Shown in pieces: positions 24,753-35,145 of a DNA stretch of 64,000 nt. Source of the DNA: Zygnema cylindricum. Its lineage: Eukaryota > Streptophyta > Zygnematophyceae > Zygnematales > Zygnemataceae. The position numbers and the translations under genes were made by a program. The stretch lies in the NCBI GenBank assembly GCA_037447655.1, contig JBBHKE010003059.1, positions 184,001-248,000 of the forward strand, written 5' to 3'. Each line of letters starts with the position of its first letter. The stretch's first letter is position 1. Under the pieces are notes generated by a model. The model had not been told where the DNA came from, did not search any database, and saw nothing but the letters and a program-made list of their open reading frames with translations.

Positions 24753-25565
24753 TTTTCCATCCAAAATTTACAAAATATATTCTAAAATTTGATTTTGTAT
24801 TTGTAATTTGTATTGTGATTTAAAAAAATGTATTTTTTGTAGAAAAATTAACCACACAAAAAATGATTTCTTTGGATTGTTCCCGACAAAAAAACTGGAG
24901 GAGTTTTTAGGGTTTCTTAGATGATAGTTTACTAGGGTTTGAGAGGATTTCAGTTGCGAAAAACGACAAAAATATGAAGGAAAGAAAAAATAAATAACGT
25001 CGGGAAGCTTCAAAAGCCAAAAAATAGAAAACGGAGACACGTGTAAAAATGTGACAAAACGTTCACATTCTAGTCATACTGAAGGCAAAGAGATTTAGAA
25101 CGAGTACGTAACTAAACTCAAATAACTGCAATTCCTGAACCCCAGTGAATAAGATTTTATTTATCAACCCTACTTCCTGAACCCTAGGTCTGACAAAAGG
25201 AGCGGCGGCAATCTGTAGTAGTAAGGTGATTACCAGAAATTGAATCACCTCTCACAACTCTCTCCGACTATGAACGATCGCAGTGACGTCGCCAAAGTCG
25301 GCGGCCAATCCGACGGTCGCACTCCATTTCTTGCAGGCGGGATTTTGTATAGTCGTCGGTATTCTCGTTGACGGCCGTCGGAGGTTTCACGGACGCCCGC
25401 CAAAATTTTCTCTTTCGAATTTTTAGTAGCCGGCAATTTCGGCTGACGACTATTTTGAAACGTCAGGATTTTGTCTGTCGTTATTGTAAAATTTTACGGC
25501 AGACGGTCACGTCCGACGGTGGCGGGCTACGACTGACGGCCGGTGACTCGTAAAATCTTTTGACT
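24753..25565 (-). promoter_or_regulatory. Upstream region of GT61-like gene with GC-rich patch
   Basis: The stretch 24753-25060 is AT-rich. The stretch 25256-25550 is unusually CpG-rich for this window (cggcggccaatccgacgg, gacggccgtcggagg, cgtccgacggtggcgggc) with repeated CCGTCGG/CCGACGG words in both orientations. It sits about 0.5 kb upstream of the minus-strand start, so a promoter is possible; a small GC-rich TIR element is the alternative. Confidence 0.3.
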
Positions 25566-26698
25566 CGAGAACCGGTGTTTGCGAAAGGGGGCTTTACTGT
25601 ACTGTAGTTTGTCGTTTATGTAAATTGTAATTTTCTGTCCCTGGTACAGGGAGTGTTCCTTACATGTTTCCTCAGTGTGGTGAACCCTGTGAACCCTCGT
25701 TTCACCGTGCGAAATGCGCCGTAAGTTTCACCACTACAAAATACCTACCGATGTATATAACGTAAACCTTCAGTCGTACTTTAATTATTAACCGTGCGCC
25801 TGCCTATAGTTGTTACAGTAGTTTCAATAACACTTCGACCCGAAATGTTGAACTACGGTTAGCAACTCTATTAAAGGAGTAAACGACAATCTGTCGATCA
25901 TCCGAATCTGACGGTGTAAATAAATAATTTGGTCCGAATGTTTTAATTGGTTCAACTTTTGGTCCGAATGTTTTAATTGGTCTGAATAGATCCGAATACA
26001 ATATGGGTATTAAGGTCATATTGTATGTTTTGCATAAAATAGGCATATTGTATGGGCCTACTTTCACCTACTTTTGAACTATATTTTGAAATTTTCGTAA
26101 ATTTCGTAAAAAAAATGTTAGGAACAATGGTTATTTTTTTCAATTGTGAATTTGTGATTGTTAGGGTACTTTCACATGTAACCGAAACGTAGTCTTGTTA
26201 CTTTGCTTTTTAGCGAAGATTCTCCTTACAACTTCGAGCACCATGTAAGCCGATAACTCGCCAAAAAAGTGACTTACGACGGTCTGAAACAATGTGATAT
26301 ATGAAGTGTTACAAAATGAGGCGAAACTTCCACTCGGCTTCAATTTGAGGCGTCTCTCCGCACGCTGTACAAATTTTATGACTTTGTAATGTCCGCACGC
26401 CACATTGTCGACGTGTCGAAACCCTAAAATGCCATCCGCTGTCGCACAAAAATGCGGTTTCGTTTTTCGTCTTCCCACTTGTCGACAGGTGGCCAATTTT
26501 TTTCATACGCCGTATGTGTGAAGACACGTGTGTTTGAGAGAGACGGCCCCTATACAGGAATCAGTGCACGGAAAATAGTACGTACAGGCTGTAAACGTGC
26601 AATGTGTTTTTTTTTGGTACTCCACGCACACAAATTGTAAAAAACTTCAAACCCGTGCGACGACGTCTGCCTATTCACTCACCTTATTGGACTTTATT

Positions 26699-26724
26699 TC
26701 AAATCACCTCGCGAGGTGATTTGA
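26699..26724. other. Perfect 26 bp palindrome
   Basis: The 13-mer tcaaatcacctcg is followed immediately by its exact reverse complement, with no spacer, centred on CGCG. It is the kind of site bound by a dimeric protein or left by a self-complementary insertion. No gene is adjacent. Confidence 0.9.
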
Positions 26725-26910
26725 TGTAAAGTTTGAACTTGTGTTGAAAGGACGCAAAAGTGGGTCGAAATGTGTTAGGCGACAAATTGTATCGCGCTAG
26801 ACGACAAACTACTGTACATATAAAGTTTCAAGGTAACGCAACTTGTACGGGGGTAATTTCCACAGTTCAAAAGTAGGCGTTTTTATTGTAGGTCTTTTGT
26901 TGGCTTCTTC

Positions 26911-27096
26911 ATCGTAAGTTGTGTTATGGGCTTTTAATGTGATCGTCTTAAGTCGCTATTTTGATCAGCGACTGTCCGATCGTCCAAATCTGACGATAGT
27001 ACTATCGTAAGTTGTGTTATATACTTATCATGTGATCTTCTTAGATCGCTACTTTGATGAGCGAGCGTCCGATCGTCTGAATCTGACGGTTTAAAT
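26911..27096 (+). repeat. 93 bp tandem duplication
   Basis: Two adjacent diverged copies starting atcgtaagttgtgttat at 26911 and 27004, each ending in gcga/gcg..cgtccgatcgtc..aatctgacg. Confidence 0.8.
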
Positions 27097-27319
27097 AAAA
27101 AGTCGCTAAAAACTCACAGAAAAATATTTTTTTGTCCGTTTTTTTTTTAATTTAGACATGACGTTTAATTCTCTATCAATCCATGTGCAACTCAACCCTG
27201 CTACTAATTTATTTCATTTTGCAGCCAATACAATATGGGTCTTAAGGGTATATTGTATTTTTTGCGTACAAGGCATATTGTATGGGTGTACTTTCACTTA
27301 CTTTTAAACTATGGTAATT

Positions 27320-28255
27320 TCTATTTTTTGGTACGGCTGCGGATTTTCTCGTTTTTTTCTAAGTTATGGAGGAAAACGACAGAAAATACTTGTACTTTAG
27401 CACATGCGAAAGTACCCTTATTTTTGACATGTTTTCGATTATTTTTTTGTGTAAAATCAAAGTAGGTCAATGCATTTTTAAAACATTTCATTTGTTCCAT
27501 GCATATAATCATTATTTTTCAGGCATTTCATGCGGGCGATTTATGTGAAAGGCCCCCCTTACTATTTGTCAACTGACAAGTGTCCCTGCCTCTTTTTCGT
27601 TTAACAAGTGTCTATACGTTTGGCAGGTGTCCATACATTTTATCGACTGACAGGTGTCCGTAAGATGCCCCCGTCAATCACCCACTTGATAGCAGTGAAG
27701 TGACGCAAACAAATCCAGATTCCCGCAAACAAATCGTGACCTAATTGAGGGTATGCGCCTGGGTAACCGTTACTTTGAAGGGGTACTTTAGATTTTAGTG
27801 AGAATCCTCCGTACTACTTTTCAGAGAGTTCCAATGTGCGAACATGAAATCGTAACTTTGAAATAACGGTTGTAGACACGGGGACAACTTGTGATGACTG
27901 AAGACGACTAGGAATCTTAAGACAATTGGTGATGTTTACAAAACGAAAAAAATAAGGTAAAACAAAAACGACGGTAGAAGACGACTAATTTTTTGTGACA
28001 TTGTAGATGTCTAAGGTTTTGTGTCGTGCATGGCAGTACAACCGTGATTGGCATGCATCACATCCAGTGTGGGTCGCTGATAAACACCAGAAAATGAATG
28101 ACCATTACATATGTACAGTATTTGTGACCACAATAGGAGTACAAAGCATACATGACGCAAGAAACAAAAAATAAATCTGCCCGGAAAAACAAATTATTCC
28201 AACACATGGACATGGCAAGGAAACAAAAAGACAAAGCAAGATCAGGTGAGTAATT
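27320..28255. other. Intergenic, no gene seen
   Basis: AT-rich. It contains a short degenerate series of ACAGGTGTCC(AT)A words at 27570-27662. Nothing else was recognised on either strand. Confidence 0.5.
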
Positions 28256-28614
28256 TGCGACAGTAGCCACTAGGCCCTGAAGTCATCAATATTCCCTACA
28301 AGAGTCCAATTAGTTGGTAAGAACCATTCCTCAACCGGGTGAAAGAGCCGAGATAACCGGTATTCCACCAAGGCCAGACGAGGTAAGTGTCAGCCCGTAC
28401 GGTCAGCGTCCGGACAGCAAGAAAACACCAAGTCCAAAGACACAATCCACAAATCACAACAAGTAGAAGACTGTCTGGAGGGAAACCTTGCAGGCTGGCT
28501 TGCGCCGGTAGATTAGGTAAGGTCTTAGTACAAAGAGAAGAAAAAGCTCAGAGACAATTATTAGCACAAGCTATAGGTTTGGAAAGAAATCCTAATTCAA
28601 AAACTAGCTTGTCA
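28256..28614 (-). repeat. 359 bp direct repeat, left copy (candidate 3' LTR)
   Basis: On the minus strand it begins TGACAAGC and ends TGTCGCA (5'-TG..CA-3'). It is nearly identical in sequence and equal in length to 36047-36405. It abuts the integrase core of the minus-strand gypsy element directly, without a polypurine tract. That fits a 3' LTR joined by internal deletion, or an unrelated element that cut the retroelement. Identity extends a few bases beyond both ends (atttgcgac..actaaat). Confidence 0.5.
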
Positions 28615-28620
28615 CTAAAT

Positions 28621-29159
28621 TGCTATTTGAAAGCTGCAGTGGTGAGTTTGGCTGTTTTCTGCGAGAGGCCCACAACTTCCACAAATTTGCTGAAATTTTC
28701 GATCATAATCATAATGTATTGCTTGCCCCTTCGCGAGATTGGAAAGGGACCGGCCAAGTCACACGACCACCTGTAAAAAAAACCCCGAATAGGTAAGGGC
28801 TGAAGGGAGGTCTGTCAGTTAAAAAATTAAGTTCGTAGCCGGTCACATGTGCTGCATTCCTGCAACACAACCGCCACATCAGCCTGCATGCCGTACCACC
28901 AATACCGTGCCTGTACCAAACTCAAAGTTCGTTTGGTGCCATAGTGTCCGAGGTCAGTATGAATTTGGTTGATAAGTGATAGTCGTTCCGTCGGCCAGGG
29001 AACATGCCGGTGACTTCCATCTGAGAGGAGACGAGTAAGTAAGCCCCCCATCCATAGGTAACTTTGGGCTCTCTTAGAACACGCTCCTCTTCCATTTGTA
29101 GGGTGCCCGCCCGGAAAGACTGTGTCGATAAGAAAAGAATTAAAGCACTGTCTCGCCAT
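28621..29159 (-). pseudogene. Gypsy integrase, zinc finger and truncated core
   Basis: Minus-strand frame 29159-28827 contains the integrase H2C2 zinc-binding module: H and H in HTDLGH, a YWWYGMQADV helix and CSTCDR. The following frame encodes WSCDLAGPFPISREG with the first catalytic Asp, then KQYIMIMIENFSKFVEVVG, typical of the integrase core. The reading changes frame between the two parts. Sequence stops matching at about 28621, where the 359 bp repeat begins, so the second Asp and the Glu of the DDE triad are missing. Integration function is lost in this copy. Confidence 0.8.
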
Positions 29160-29279
29160 AGATCGTGTTCGGTTTTGTGGCTTGTAGGTGCTGCAAAACT
29201 GTAAATCAGATGTGCTCCAGCTGATAAGGAGGCAACTGATCCGTCATCAAAATCCTGTCGCACACCATTATTATTGGAG

Positions 29280-30729
29280 TGGGGCAAAGGGTTCCTGGAG
29301 AGGCCGTCGACATTCAAACTGAGGAGCCCGGGTCGATGGATTATTTCCATGTCATATTCTTGTAAAATAAGAGCCCAACGGGCTAATTTGCCGGATAACT
29401 TGTCATTGGTCATGAGCCAATGCAATTGTTGATGGTCAGTAAGAAGGGTAAAAGGCTTGCCATAGAGATAATGTCGGAAATGCACAATACCCCAAACTGC
29501 AGCAAGACATTCTCCCTCGTAACTACTGTAATTTGATTCCGCTTGATTGTTGCTTTTACTGGCGTAAGCCACCACATATTCCTCACCTGTGAGTTCACGT
29601 TGAGTTAGGATAGCGGCAATACCGGGCTTACCAAAGTCAATCTGTAGACAATACGGTAATTTATGATTTGGGGGACGGAGGATGGGAGCGGTAGACAGTG
29701 CGTCCTTTAATCCCCGAAACGCCCCGATCTGAGAGGGTCCCTCACGTGAACGGGACTGACTTCTTCAAGAGTTCATTCAATGGAGATGCAAGTGTGCTGA
29801 AACTAGGAACAAACCGCCGGTAATAATTGGCTAACCTTAGAAATGCACGCAGGCTAGTCAAATCAGTTGGTGCTGGTAGTTTACTAATTGCTTCCACTTT
29901 GACTTCTAGCGGAGAAATTCCCTCAGATGAGATAAAAATGCCCAAAGTATGGAACCCCTTCGGCCCCAAAGGTACATTTGGCAGGATGACATTTAAGTCC
30001 TACCTTTTTTAATTCCTTCAACACCCACTCTATATGCACTGCATGTTCCTCTATAGAGGCTGAAGCGATGATTAGATCGTCAATATAGCAACGGGCAAAC
30101 TTACATCCCCCCAAGACTGAGTCCATGACTTTCTGGAATACTGCCGGTGCATTTTTCAGTCCAAAAGGCATAACTGCCCATTCCCAACATCCGTCACTAC
30201 CCCAAAATGCAGTTTTGTGTCGATCTTTTTCCTCTATTTCAATCTGATTAAATCCCTGTCGCAGATCTAGGATGCTAAAATATTTAGCTCCTCCAACGTG
30301 ATCAAAAATGTCCTCGGCCAACGACATTAGATGTCGGTCCTGGATTGTACGTGAATTAAGTTCTCGATAGTCCCCACACATGCGACGTTCTGTAAAATTC
30401 CCCTCCGCGTCTTTCTTACGAGGCATGATGGTGGGAGCCGCAAAGGTGGAATCGGACCTATAAATCAGACCTGCATCTATTAACTCTGCGCATCGTTTGT
30501 CCACGGATTCCCATTCAGTTTCTGATAGACGATGCTTGGGCTTAAATATAGGTCTGTCATCTTCCAGGTCAATAGACATTTTGTAAGTAGTGTGTCGACC
30601 TAAGTCTTTCATGGAGAAAGCAAATGCGTCTACGTTTTGGTTTATGACTTTATCTAACAGTTCGTATTCAGTTCCTGTTAGTCCAGTTCCGAATTTCCAT
30701 GTCGATTTTTCAGGCGTGTTAATGGTCAT
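29280..30729 (-). pseudogene. Gypsy reverse transcriptase and RNase H
   Basis: The open frame 30729-29923 carries the RT palm and fingers: CGDYRELNSRT (about residue 118), FSILDLRQGFNQIEI (151), FGLKNAPAVFQKVMD and the catalytic YIDD at residues 215-218. One base in the T run at 29935-29939 breaks the frame. The next frame supplies ISSEGISPLEVKVEAI and the connection domain, and a further small shift near 29745 leads to RNase H (LQIDFGKPGIAAILTQ, SNYSSYEGECLAAVWGI, LLTDHQQLHWLM). Its ATG lies four bases after the TAA that ends the methyltransferase frame and is in the same frame. In an intact relative, DNMT and RT could thus be one polyprotein. Confidence 0.85.
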
Positions 30730-30732
30730 GGC

Positions 30733-32097
30733 TTACATGGCTTGTGCAAATGCTAGCTGTTCATCTGCTATCAAGGAGTGACCCAACTCATACTCGACAG
30801 GAAGCTGATGCAAACAATTTACTGCGTGATGCCAACTTCTAGACGGAAATGCAGCTGTCCAGTGTGGTGATGCCCGTACCGGTACTTGAGATCTAGCGGC
30901 CGTGTATGCTGGGAGAGACCAACTCATGTGACTAGGTTCCAAAAAATCATAAATAGTGTGATCTATGTCAGACTTAGCGGGAAAAGGAAAAAAAGCAAGC
31001 TGAAAAATTGTACCCCGAAGAGAAGGTGAGGACTTGGAAGGTGTGTGTCTGAATGGTGTATGCCCCCCTTCAGCTGATTGAGACGGATGGTTCTCTGCGT
31101 ATCGACCAGCGGCGAACCCCATGCCTAAGACAAATGACAGTGATTGGGGATCCATGACACGACCAAGTAAGGTGCAGCGCTGCCTCTCGGTGAGTCCCGG
31201 AGCAGCAGTGGTGCCTGAGATGAAATGTAAAAGATGTTCTCGTTCTGCGGCAGTAGGTTCTTCTAAGCTGCCTGTATGAGTATTCTGAAGCATGCCCGGT
31301 CCATTGTTGGAGTATGAGTGAGAATGTGGATATGCAACCAGTGTAGGCAATGCACGTAGTGGTTGGCCCAGGATGTTAAGACCAAATGCAGGAGGATAGT
31401 TTGTCTGTATATATGTTTGGACCTTATGAAATGGAAGAAGTGCATCCTGAATGGAAAGGTTAGGTGGACGGACTGCGAGGTTAGCTTCTCGAAGCCGACC
31501 CATGTCCACCAGGTTAGTCCACTTGGAACGAACCCGGTGGGCTAGTGAACCGTGGCGTGCGGCATCAATGATCAGTGGTGGTCCAATTAACGATTCAATG
31601 CGTTTATAATCTGCAAGGACCGTAGGTCCGGGGTCATTGAAAGCTGCTACGTTCTCTAAGATGTATCCAAAAGGAGGATCCAATTTTTGGAAGAAATGGA
31701 TCAGACGAACCACCTCGAAAAACAGCTTAGTGTGCGGATCTGCAAGACCTAAACCTTTCTCGGCCCTAGACATACCCTGACATTCCCATCCGGCAGAGAG
31801 GAGATCAAATGGTTCCAATTCCATTAAATGATGATTCCCTATTAGCCGGATATCCTGTGGCAACGCTGAATGCATATCGTGGAACGCAGACTAGGGTAAA
31901 AGATGAGGATACTGTTCATGCAAGACTTGACAGTGGTGCAACTTAGCGCAACTGGCTAAAGGATCAATATCTACGGAATAGCAATGCTTTATCAGAAGAC
32001 CGTTCGGAAGGCAAGAGAGAAGTGAAGTCCCTATTCCCGCAAAAGGTCTAAGATAACGAGACCGTTTTGGTGAGGTTGTAAGTTGACCGGTGTCCAC
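30733..32097 (-). pseudogene. DNMT3-like C5-cytosine DNA methyltransferase within retroelement pol
   Basis: Predicted SAM-dependent DNA cytosine-5 methyltransferase. Motif I is RPFAGIGTSLLS (32049-32014), with the acidic motif II in YSVDIDPLASCAKL. After a single in-frame TAG (31891-31893) come motif IV with catalytic Cys in SAGWECQGMSRAEKG (Cys codon 31782-31780), TKLFFEVVRLIHFF resembling DNMT3/DRM, motif VI LENV (Glu codon 31656-31654), and motif VIII AARHGSLAHRVRSKWTNL. Later blocks are ALPTLVAYPHSHSY, EREHLLHF and LTERQRCTLLGRVM (motifs IX/X region). The Cys environment is ECQ rather than the usual PCQ/PCN. The domain lies between protease and RT and reads in frame with RT apart from one TAA. 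Such captures are known from charophyte gypsy elements and dinoflagellate retroelements, and are thought to methylate newly made element DNA. This copy is interrupted by the TAG and an upstream frame change. Confidence 0.85.
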
Positions 32098-32950
32098 TTA
32101 AATGGCAAGAACTTGGAACGATCTATTGCACCGAAGGGTGGATCTGGAATACTAAATAAAGGAATTGGTATAGTAAATTTATATAGCCGGTCAAAATCTG
32201 AAGAGTCAATGGTAAATCCGGGTGTAGTAAATAATTCTGGTAAACGCGGGGAATCTGGTGAGATTTCGTCCGCTGTTAGTGCTTCTAGGATGTCAACACC
32301 TATGCCAACTGCGGCATAGGCAGGCAAGATCACCGCCGAATGGCCGTAGTAGGCATGGGTTGTCGGGCCAAGATAAGGGGTAAGCATATTTTGCGTTCTA
32401 GAAAATTGTTAGGTATGTACGAAAATGTTTGATCATGCATATCAACCCCCCCCCCAACTCGGAAGATAACGTCTTGACCAACCAAGCATTCATATTCACT
32501 ACACTTGGTGACCAAGGCGTGAGCATAAATTTCTGCGAATTCTGTCGCTGACTGACTTTGAAACTGAATACAGATTGGGTCTATCGTAATACCCAGGACT
32601 GGCTCTGTGGTACCTGCGGAAGTCAATAACGTGTGGTAATGGGTTGTAGCTTATCCGCTGTAAGACCTATTTTGATGGCAAAATCAGAACTGAGGATAAT
32701 TGGCTTTACACCAGTATCCATGAGAGGAAGTGCTGGAGCAAACCCATTAACTGTGAACACGCTTTATTTGTTATCTAGAAAACTGATGTGAGGAGTGAGG
32801 CTAGACCGCTTTTCAAGAGTAATAGCTTGAAGGGAGAGAGCATTACGATGGTTTTGTAATGCTTGTAACGCAACTGCTGAAGGAGTTAGATCTATAGTTT
32901 TTTCGTTGTTATCCAACTCGGGAAGCATGGTGGACAGGATGGACAATCGT
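32031..32950 (-). pseudogene. Retroelement aspartic protease and linker
   Basis: The minus-strand reading gives VFTVNGFAPALPLMDTGVKP with the catalytic DTG, then IILSSDFAIKIGL. A shifted frame follows (32626-32330) with PVLGITIDPICIQF and CLVGQDVIFRVGGG, which resembles retropepsin flap/core strands. A second frame (32387-32031) of about 118 residues has FSIPDPPFGAIDRSKFLPF and leads up to the methyltransferase. The linker matches no domain I recognise; it may be the original methyltransferase N terminus or an element-specific spacer. Confidence 0.65.
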
Positions 32951-33150
32951 TCTTTGACCTTATATGTGTCTTGTATGCTCCTCTCTAAAACAGTTAATGC
33001 TTCAGCGGTGATGCTTCAAGCCGTTTCTCGAATAGGGGAGCAAATGATAGTGGGATACGCGTGTTAATGGATTTTGACTCACGATTATGATCGGGAGTCC
33101 CTTTAAACTGAGTTGCCCGCTGTTGAACATGGGACTCCCGAAGAGATCGC

Positions 33151-34316
33151 CTAGCAAAAGAGGGCATGTGGACCACAGTTTGAGCCATTCCGGTTAATTG
33201 CGGTTTGACCTGCGCCATAAGCGCGACAAACTGCTCCTTCATCATAGCCGCTACGGTGGCCTGTATCTTGACTTTCTCTCGGTCCCTTCTGCTGATTTTT
33301 TAACGGTTGTCTTTCTCCACTCCTTTGGGTGGAGTGACCAATTTTGCCGAGCGAGCGGTATACCGCCGTTTTTGATTTGGTTTTGATAACTGAAATCGGG
33401 ATTTTTAATGTGACATCGATGTACATAATGACCCGTTTGATTACAATGAGTACAGGTGGCGGTCTTATCCGAAAAGCTGCGTGCGTCGTGACCAGTGTTA
33501 CCACATCGAAAACATATACGAACACCAGGGTTTGTTGGTTAATGTTCCCATGGCTGGAGCCCTTGGAGGTCTCAGATTAGGCCATGGGGTGCGTGGATTA
33601 GGATTAGGATTTGGGTTTGCATTGGGAGAAGACTTAGGTCGCTCGTGAGCGTCCCACCAGCTGGTTTGCATTTCTCACCGTAGGGCGTATTCTGCAGCCT
33701 GCTCAAAAGTAAATTTGAGGCCATATGCCTCACTCAAATGGCTTTGAATGAAACGTCGAGATTGGGTGGGAAATCGCCCCACAAATTTCTGAACTGCCTT
33801 TGCGTCTGACATGAGATCTGGCAATGCTTCACGTAATGTTTCCATACGTGCTCGCAATGCCGGAGCGGTTTCGCCTGGGAGATGTTCAGAATTCATTAGT
33901 TCTTTAACCTGATCGGGATTCTGCATTCGGTACTCTCCCTGTAATAAATTGAAGACAAATGATATCGGATCCTTTAGAGGAACCACCATTGCAGGGCGAA
34001 CTGGAATTGCCGCCCGAGCCGCAACGGCGAACTGATGAGGGACCTCAAGTATTTCCGGTGAAATTTCTTTACCTGCAGAGTCATAAACTACGGGTACTGC
34101 TGCTTGGAAAAGAATTTCTGGACTGCCTGTTATGGCTAAAGATCCAGAATATGCGGGTGCCATTTCTGTCATAGCACAAATTGCCGCGTATTTGTGTGTA
34201 TATAGAGATAGGGCAGATCCTTTAAGGTATCGCCCAGGTAACGAAAAAGCAACACGTAAATCATAACGGTCTTGATACCGGAATGCGAGATCGCGCATCT
34301 CGGTATCAAAAAGCAT
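33151..34316 (-). pseudogene. Retroelement Gag with CCHC zinc knuckles
   Basis: The open frame 34316-33675 (213 residues) is helical and Gag-like, with QFAVAARAA, LLQGEYRMQNPDQVKELMN and FVGRFPTQSRRFIQSHLSEA. One in-frame TGA is followed by a proline/asparagine linker with repeated NP. After a frame change come two knuckles at about 33505-33425: CFRCGNTGHDARSF, where the last Cys is Phe, and an intact CTHCNQTGHYVHRC. A Gag relic with the same spacing and the following IKxPxF..GGIP block occurs at 57409-57600. Gag packages element RNA. Confidence 0.75.
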
Positions 34317-34775
34317 TCAAAAATGTGACAAAGACATAGTGTCCTTGAGACCGGAAAAAAAAAACTGATTTTTACCTCCTCCGGGTGTCTATGGGCGAGG
34401 CCATATCCCCAAAATAGGAATCAGAGTTTGTGTGTATATTTTCGCTCAAAAGCAAAAGCGAAGGTGGTAGATTTAGATCCCGGATATCAAGGGAGTCTAT
34501 ATCCGAATCTTCCCCCCAGCTATGGGAAGAGGATGAGGAGACAGATGATGTAGATCTATTTGTAGTGGCAATACCAGATCTAGAGTCGGGTGAACCCGTA
34601 AGCTGAGAGTGAGCGGCATGACCAGTATGACCTAGAAACAGGACAGGAGGTGAGCGGGCGGGAATCAGATCCCGGTCTGGTCCACGGTAAAGACCGGAGC
34701 TTCTAGTGGTACTCGCTGGAAACGGTAAATTGTGTCAATCCGTTGGCATGTAAACAGACAGTCGTCCTATCCGGA

Positions 34776-35145
34776 TGCAACTAGATGCTGAACCCTACTC
34801 AGGGTCAGTGTGCAAATGCCCACCGCCAGATCTAATAATCAAACACACAGGAAGTCTTCAAATTCACGCAAACAAACACCCACGCAAACAATTACCCCCA
34901 TAAACGATTCGATCTATTGTGTATCACCGGTGTTAGTCTAATCGTGGACACCCCTAACAGCCTGAACTAGATGCCGGACCCTACCCAGGGTCAGTGTGCA
35001 AATGCCCACCGCCAGATCTAATAATTAAATCACACAGGAAGTCTTCAATTCACGCAAATAAGCACCCACGCAAACAATTACCCCCGTAAACGATTTGATC
35101 TATTGTGTATCACCGGGGTTAGTCTAATCGTGGACACCCCTAACA
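34776..35145 (-). repeat. Two tandem copies of a 184 bp unit in element leader
   Basis: Units at about 34776-34961 and 34969-35145 share gggtcagtgtgcaaatgccc, cgccagatctaataat and end in ggacacccctaaca. On the minus strand each starts TGTTAGGGGTGTCC, an LTR-like 5' terminus. They may be a duplicated LTR fragment or leader repeats. The stretch 35146-35690 to the right is GC-balanced with ccagatgta/aggccacaag short repeats, and 35690-36025 is strongly AT-rich; neither has a gene. Confidence 0.7.

Larger units (their letters stand above)
25883..27316 (+). repeat. Pair of long direct repeats flanking about 1 kb
   Basis: Two copies (about 25883-26085 and 27058-27316) share, in order, gtcgatcatccgaatctgacgg, aaataaa, ccaatacaatatggg or a variant, ttaagg..atattgtat, ggcatattgtatggg and tactttcac..tacttt..aactat. 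The first copy adds a tandem 20-mer (ggtccgaatgttttaattgg, twice). They could be LTR-like ends of an eroded element. I found no reverse transcriptase between them. Confidence 0.55.
28621..35145 (-). mobile_element. Ty3/gypsy-type retroelement carrying a DNA methyltransferase (degenerate)
   Basis: Read on the minus strand the order is: leader with tandem repeats (35145-34317), gag with zinc knuckles (34316-33151), aspartic protease (32950-32330), linker, DNMT3-like cytosine methyltransferase (32097-30733), reverse transcriptase (30729-29923), RNase H (about 29740-29280) and integrase zinc finger and core start (29159-28621). RT-RNase H-integrase order is that of Ty3/gypsy elements. The frames are broken by isolated stops and one- or two-base shifts, and the integrase is cut off after the first catalytic region, so this copy is not autonomous. 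Candidate LTRs are the 359 bp repeats at 28256 and 36047. A second LTR candidate is the TGTTAGGGGTGTCC-starting tandem repeat at 35145. Confidence 0.85.

Noticed and set aside
25883-27316. A second LTR retrotransposon
   Set aside because: The direct repeats are real, but no PBS, PPT or pol-like sequence was recognised between them.
28387-28776. + strand 129-residue frame as a gene
   Set aside because: It is antisense to the integrase core and to the candidate LTR. Only its first 60 codons recur, in the second repeat copy.
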